In this document: positions 60,360-64,000 of the stretch, one piece after another
Layout of the letters: the number at the start of each line of letters is the position of its first letter
How positions within the stretch are numbered: position 1 is the stretch's first letter
NCBI GenBank assembly: GCA_963816775.1
Contig: CAWFLX010000010.1
Span: forward strand, 1-64,000
Length of the DNA stretch: 64,000 nt
Direction of reading: 5' to 3'
Origin: JAFAXD01 sp963816775
GTDB taxonomy: Bacteria > Pseudomonadota > Alphaproteobacteria > Rhizobiales > Xanthobacteraceae
Notes under the pieces: generated by a model
Database searches by the model: none
Seen by the model: only the letters and a program-made list of their open reading frames with translations
What the model was told of the DNA's origin: nothing
Made by a program: the position numbers and the translations under genes

Positions 60360-61376
60360 TCAGCGCGGCAGCGCAGCTAACCCCTTGAGCAATGCATCAT
60401 TGAATTGCGCGGGCGCTTGAATTTGCGGAGCGTGGCCGAGATTAGGAAACTCAACCAGCGTAGCCTTCGGAATTCGTGCGGCCGCCGCGCGTCCAAGCGC
60501 CGGATAATTCCCGAGCTTGCCGGCCACCTCAGGAGCGGCGCGGGCGGCGCCGGGCGCCGTGCGGTCCTTCTGCCCGATGAGGAGAAGGGTCGGGGCGCGA
60601 ACGCGATCGAGCTCATGCACGACCGGTTGCGTGAAGATCATTTCCGCCGCACGCGCCCGGCTCCAGGCGACCTCGGTCGTCCCGGGACCGGCATACATCC
60701 CGGCCAACATCCCAACCCATCGGTCGTATTCGGGTTTCCACTCGCCGGCATAATAGAACTTGAGCTGGTATTGCTTGATGCTGTCGAAGCTTGTCCGTTT
60801 TTCGGCTTCGAACGTTTTATTGAGGTCAACGAACGGCACGCCTGCCGCCTGCCAGTCCTCAAGGCCAAGCGGATTGACCAGAACGAGCTGCTCGACGTTG
60901 TCAGAGAACATCAACGCGTAGCGGATCGCCAGCATGCCGCCCATCGAATGGCCAATGATGGTTGCGCGAGAAATCCCGAGCGAGTTGAGCAATGCCTTGG
61001 TGTTGGTCGCCAGTTGCTGGAAACTGAATTGATAGTTCTCCGGTTTGCTCGACTTGCAGAACCCGATCTGATCGAGCGCGATGACCCGATAACCGGTCTC
61101 ACGTAAGGCCGCTATCGTGTCGCCCCAGGTCGCCGCGCAGAAATTGGCACCATGCAGCAGCACGACGGTTCGACCGTTGGGCGACGCCGGCTTGACATCC
61201 ATGTACGCCATTCCGACGTCTTGTCGCTGCGATTTGAAGCTGAATCGTTGCACATCGTATGGATAGGCGAAGCCTTCCAGTTCGGGTCCGTAGGCATTGT
61301 GATCCTCGGCGCAGGCTGCGGCCAAAGAACCGATGAGTATCCCGGCGCTGCACGCACAGACGAGAAGCTCGCGCAT
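60360..61376 (-). CDS. exported alpha/beta hydrolase
   Basis: From the ATG at 61376 (GAGGTAAG site) this is 338 residues with a signal peptide or lipoprotein-like leader (MRELLVCACSAGILIGSLAA, then ACAED). The hydrolase fold is complete: VVLLHGANFCAATW (oxyanion loop), nucleophile Ser144 in IGHSMGG, LLLIGQKDRTAPG (acid) and NLGHAPQIQ (His). It is most like epoxide hydrolase/haloperoxidase-type enzymes. The substrate is unknown. It is divergent from the SDR gene, 137 bp apart. Confidence 0.88.
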   Translation of the reverse strand: MRELLVCACSAGILIGSLAAACAEDHNAYGPELEGFAYPYDVQRFSFKSQRQDVGMAYMDVKPASPNGRTVVLLHGANFCAATWGDTIAALRETGYRVIALDQIGFCKSSKPENYQFSFQQLATNTKALLNSLGISRATIIGHSMGGMLAIRYALMFSDNVEQLVLVNPLGLEDWQAAGVPFVDLNKTFEAEKRTSFDSIKQYQLKFYYAGEWKPEYDRWVGMLAGMYAGPGTTEVAWSRARAAEMIFTQPVVHELDRVRAPTLLLIGQKDRTAPGAARAAPEVAGKLGNYPALGRAAAARIPKATLVEFPNLGHAPQIQAPAQFNDALLKGLAALPR

Positions 61377-61512
61377 CTTACCTCGCTGTTCGGTTTGCGA
61401 GCGTTTCAACGGTTTTTGGCGCGAGCGAGGCAAGGAGGGCATGAGCCTGGTGATACCGGTACTTTTTCGCGGACGTCGTGGTAGCTCGGTACATTGAATC
61501 AAGGAGACTGTG

Positions 61513-62226
61513 GTGGGAGACTTTTCCGGAAAGAATGTCCTGATACTCGGTGGCAGCCGTGGAATAGGCGCCGCGATCGTGCGCCGCTTTGCCAAGGGCG
61601 ACGGCAAGGTCGCCTTCACCTATGCGGGTTCGAAGGAGGCCGCCGAGGCGCTTGCCGCTGAGACCGAAGCCGAGGCTATCCGCGCCGACAGTACCGATCG
61701 CGACGCGCTGATCGCTACAGTAGCGAGCCGTGGCCCCCTCGATATCCTGGTTAGCGTTGCGGGTCTGCTCGTCATGGGCGATCCGCTTACGCTCGACGCC
61801 AACGCCGTCGACCGGATGATCGACGTCAACGTCCGAGCGCCGTATCACGCCGCCGTCGAGGCGGCGCGCCGGATGAATTGCAACGGACGGATCATCGTGA
61901 TCGGCTCGACCGGCGCCGATCGCGTGCCGTTTGCCGGCAGTGCGGCCTATGCTCTTAGCAAGTCGGCGATGCAGGGGATGGTCCGCGGCCTCGCCCGCGA
62001 CTTCGGCGATCGCGGGATAACGGTCAACAGCGTTCAGCCCGGACCTACTGACACCGATATGAACCCGGCCGCGGGCCCGATGGCGGACCTCATGCACAGC
62101 TTCATGGCCATCAAGCGCCACATCGGCGCCGACGAGATCGCCGAGTTCACGGCTTTCCTCGCTGGCCCTCACGGTGCGATGATCACCGGCTCGATGCAGA
62201 CGATCGACGGCGGCTTCGCCGCTTAG
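61513..62226 (+). CDS. short-chain dehydrogenase/reductase (SDR)
   Basis: This 237-residue protein has the NAD(P) motif GGSRGIG near residue 14, a VSVAGLL strand in place of the usual NNAG, Ser in IVIGSTGAD and the catalytic YALSK. The end MITGSMQTIDGGFAA is typical. Two adjacent GTG codons (61510 and 61513) can start it; the second has the better distance from AAGGAG. Similar to 3-oxoacyl-ACP reductase-like SDRs; the substrate is unknown. Confidence 0.9.
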   Translation: MGDFSGKNVLILGGSRGIGAAIVRRFAKGDGKVAFTYAGSKEAAEALAAETEAEAIRADSTDRDALIATVASRGPLDILVSVAGLLVMGDPLTLDANAVDRMIDVNVRAPYHAAVEAARRMNCNGRIIVIGSTGADRVPFAGSAAYALSKSAMQGMVRGLARDFGDRGITVNSVQPGPTDTDMNPAAGPMADLMHSFMAIKRHIGADEIAEFTAFLAGPHGAMITGSMQTIDGGFAA

Positions 62227-62264
62227 GAGCTGCAGACCGGATACCAACGCCTTGGATCGTAGTC

Positions 62265-62948
62265 ATGACGTTTGTCCACGAAATTGCGTTCACGGGTGCG
62301 TCTGGCGCAGCCGCGTCGGCGCTGCGCTGGTTCGATGCCGAGCTCGCGCAAGCATTAAGCGGTCTCGCGAACCTCTCCGCGCTCGACCTCTATCGTCCAG
62401 TCGGCGGCACGCACGACCCCTATAATAAAGACGAGGGTCCCCCGTTGCTCATTGCAGTGGCCGAATTCCCATCCCGCGATGCGCTAGAGACCGCCGCCGC
62501 GGCGCTGGAACGGGACCTCGCGCACATGCCCACCGGCATCGCCGCGTCAGTCACTGCCATGGAACGGTGCTTTTATCCGGTTGACGGTGAGAAGACGCCA
62601 GGCCCGCTGCGGGCGCCGTTTTCCTATGTGGTGCGCTATCACCGGCCCGCCGAGGACGAGGCAGCGTTTGTTGCTCACTACGTGGCCGACCACCCGCGCC
62701 TGGAGGCGCGGTTTCCCGGCATTCGCTCGATCATGTGTTATTTCCCGTTCAAGGTTGCGGGTGCACGCCGCCTGCCGTGTTGCGACTACATGCTGGGCAA
62801 CGAGGTGGTCTTCGACTGCATCGAGGATTTCAACAGCGCGATGCAATCGCCGGTGCGGCACGAAATGCGCGCACATTTTCACAGCTTCCCGAAATTCAGC
62901 GGCGCCGTGACCCACTTTGCGATGCTGCGCGAGCGGTTGGTGGGGTGA
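62265..62948 (+). CDS. EthD-like dimeric alpha-beta barrel protein (227 aa)
   Basis: The second half reads as an EthD domain: SYVVRYHRPAEDEAAFVAHY, VADHPRLEARFPGIRSIMCY and a late SPVRHEMRAHFHSFPKFSG. The first half seems to be a diverged copy of the same fold (LSALDLYRPVGGTHDPYNKD). It starts 38 bp after the SDR stop and is probably co-transcribed. EthD-like proteins act in ether or aromatic degradation or bind small molecules. Confidence 0.8.
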   Translation: MTFVHEIAFTGASGAAASALRWFDAELAQALSGLANLSALDLYRPVGGTHDPYNKDEGPPLLIAVAEFPSRDALETAAAALERDLAHMPTGIAASVTAMERCFYPVDGEKTPGPLRAPFSYVVRYHRPAEDEAAFVAHYVADHPRLEARFPGIRSIMCYFPFKVAGARRLPCCDYMLGNEVVFDCIEDFNSAMQSPVRHEMRAHFHSFPKFSGAVTHFAMLRERLVG

Positions 62949-63261
62949 AGCTGGCGGCGTGGTAGCTGGGTGATGAAACCGACCTCGTCGCGGTGAGGTC
63001 TTTCGAAGTCAACATCGTCAGTGACTTTCCGGTAACATACCGGCGCAAATTTTATGGTCGGTGATGGAACTTATTCGCGCGGCGGGAACAACCGGCGAGG
63101 TCGCTCGTTGCCCTGCCGTATTCGGGGTGGGGCAAATTCCGAATACAGGATCAGGTGGTCAGCGACTCCGGGCCGAACCGACGGCTCGTAGCGGAGGGCG
63201 GAGCTGTCCCCGGGCGCTGTCCATCGATCCGTTATCGTGTCGAACAATGAGGGAGGGGTAA
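62949..63261. other. 313-bp intergenic region
   Basis: A CCGGT-AACAT-ACCGG hairpin is at 63029-63043. A 66-codon ORF at 63061 has no support. The right end must contain the promoter of the 63262 gene. Confidence 0.5.
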
Positions 63262-63501
63262 ATGTCAAACTGTCCTGACTATCTGCATGGATGCAAAGCG
63301 GCTGCGGAACGGCAACGAGAGCTGACGCCAAGTGAACGACAGCGGATCACCGGGCCCGCTTCTGAATATTCTGATCACGCCAGGATGTGTTCCTACTGCG
63401 GGCTCGTCTATGCGCGCTCCCCGTTGCCAAAAACGCAACGGCTCGGGTGGCTGGATGGCATGATGGGTCTGGGGTTCACAGCGGCGGTTTGTGTGGAGTA
63501 G
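63262..63501 (+). CDS. small Cys-containing protein (79 aa), unknown
   Basis: GGGAGGGGTAA precedes the ATG at 63262. The product has an N-terminal CPDYLHGC, a charged helix (AAERQRELTPSERQRITG) and MCSYCGLVYARSP, which together could form one zinc site. The C-terminus is hydrophobic (GLGFTAAVCVE). No family was recognised. Confidence 0.65.
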   Translation: MSNCPDYLHGCKAAAERQRELTPSERQRITGPASEYSDHARMCSYCGLVYARSPLPKTQRLGWLDGMMGLGFTAAVCVE

Positions 63502-63629
63502 CGCGGCTCAGCAACGCTCTTAGCTGCAAATCCGCTGTCATTGTTGTGTGCGGGCGACCGCGCGGAGTCTATTGCCGCGGCCGCCTGCCCCTTTACCACC
63601 GCCACAACGCCATCAGGAAAATCCGGGCG

Positions 63630-63770
63630 ATGCTTCTACTATTGTTCAGTGCTGTTGCGGTCGCGGCGACGTCAGCCGCGCTATTCGCGTATGCGTGGAC
63701 GGTGCAAGCGGTCGCGCGTGCCCCGGTGCGGGAAGCCGAAAGATTTTCTGGCGAGGTTGGCGACAGCTGA
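63630..63770 (+). CDS. possible single-span membrane protein (46 aa)
   Basis: MLLLLFSAVAVAATSAALFA and YAWTVQAVARAPVREAER give one span and a charged end. The SD is poor, so only the clear hydrophobic segment supports it. Confidence 0.4.
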   Translation: MLLLLFSAVAVAATSAALFAYAWTVQAVARAPVREAERFSGEVGDS

Positions 63771-63812
63771 CGGGCCAAGCCGGCAGACCTTTGTGAAGCC
63801 CCCAAGCGGAGC

Positions 63813-63863
63813 TGGCGGCGCGTCGACGCGCCGAGCCGGCGCGCCTTAAGGCGCCGCCGTGCG
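63813..63863. repeat. adjacent perfect palindromes
   Basis: GGCGCGTCGACGCGCC (16 bp, self-complementary) is followed within about 10 bp by GCGCCTTAAGGCGC (14 bp, self-complementary). They may form a terminator or a protein-binding site after the 63630 ORF. Confidence 0.5.
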
Positions 63864-63975
63864 ATCGATAAAGGTCTGATCGCTGCGCTCCTGTATGGTT
63901 GCACCTCCCGTCTAGACATTTTAAGCTTCAAATAATGGCATCGCCCTTGCAAGGCGAAGCGGATGGGAGACCGCG

Positions 63976-64000
63976 ATGACAATCGAACTCGATCGCCGGA
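63976..64000 (+). CDS. possible start of a gene cut by the window edge
   Basis: ATG at 63976 follows GGGAGACCGCG and reads MTIELDRR before the sequence ends. Only the SD and spacing support it. Confidence 0.3.

Overview
The window looks like a chromosomal segment of a high-GC alphaproteobacterium of the order Hyphomicrobiales, most likely in or near the Bradyrhizobium/Nitrobacteraceae group. This rests on familiar gene families (orphan ABC_sub_bind periplasmic proteins, IorA/IorB with the long IorB form, AMP nucleosidase, a ligase-domain-only ATP-dependent DNA ligase) and on small multi-copy families I associate with Bradyrhizobium (the MTLGNMR zinc-ribbon protein, the MPRWRVD 55-residue protein). 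It is inference from recognition, not a database search.

Layout. (1) 1-15.1 kb is metabolic core. A seven-gene minus-strand operon runs iorA-iorB-GST-ABC ATPase-ABC permease-sugar-type binding protein-gentisate 1,2-dioxygenase (the last runs off the left edge). Then come an orphan ABC_sub_bind protein, a secreted protein with a permuted NlpC/P60-like His...Cys arrangement, a 58-residue GKAPIG-repeat secreted peptide, an in-frame HpcH/HpaI aldolase-cyclase fusion, and AMP nucleosidase. (2) 15.2-19.2 kb is a minus-strand run of small membrane and Cys-rich secreted proteins, many of them paralogous, plus an NTF2-like protein. (3) 19.6-38.4 kb is accessory island 1: tyrosine integrase, AlpA-like HTH, a structured RNA leader carrying a 7-codon peptide and a strong terminator, a primase-helicase, a repeat-rich possible origin, a secreted zinc protease with a doubled HELGH motif, an M41-like protein, many small secreted proteins, an AraC regulator, two badly frameshifted stretches, and a phage-like block around a Gp37/68 (DUF5131) protein. 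Five copies of a ~50-90-bp element sit directly upstream of small genes in this island. (4) 39-41 kb is a short stretch with two small envelope proteins and a DNA-ligase remnant. (5) 41-58 kb is accessory island 2: P4-type integrase, HTH proteins, a triple-GAF histidine kinase with a CheY-like partner, PilZ, small phage-type genes, two PEP-CTERM-like mini-proteins, another ABC_sub_bind protein, a DNA ligase domain, and a decayed phage packaging cassette. A 17-bp direct repeat at 40910 and 57995, with paired TGTGGGT motifs just inside each copy, fits element ends. (6) 58.2-64 kb returns to core: a truncated second copy of the phage cassette, then a GlcD-type FAD oxidase, an alpha/beta hydrolase, an SDR, an EthD-like protein and small ORFs.

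How it works together. The left operon couples uptake (RbsABC-type importer) to oxidation of 2-oxoacids by IorAB and ring cleavage of gentisate; the GST could be a maleylpyruvate isomerase but is not a clear match. Island 1 resembles a non-conjugative, satellite-like integrative element: integrase, HTH and primase-helicase behind a terminator-bearing leader, with no capsid or conjugation genes seen. Its cargo is biased toward exported proteins.

No tRNA, rRNA, CRISPR array or intact insertion sequence was recognised. At least ten frameshifts are concentrated in the accessory regions; decay and assembly indels cannot be told apart from the sequence alone.
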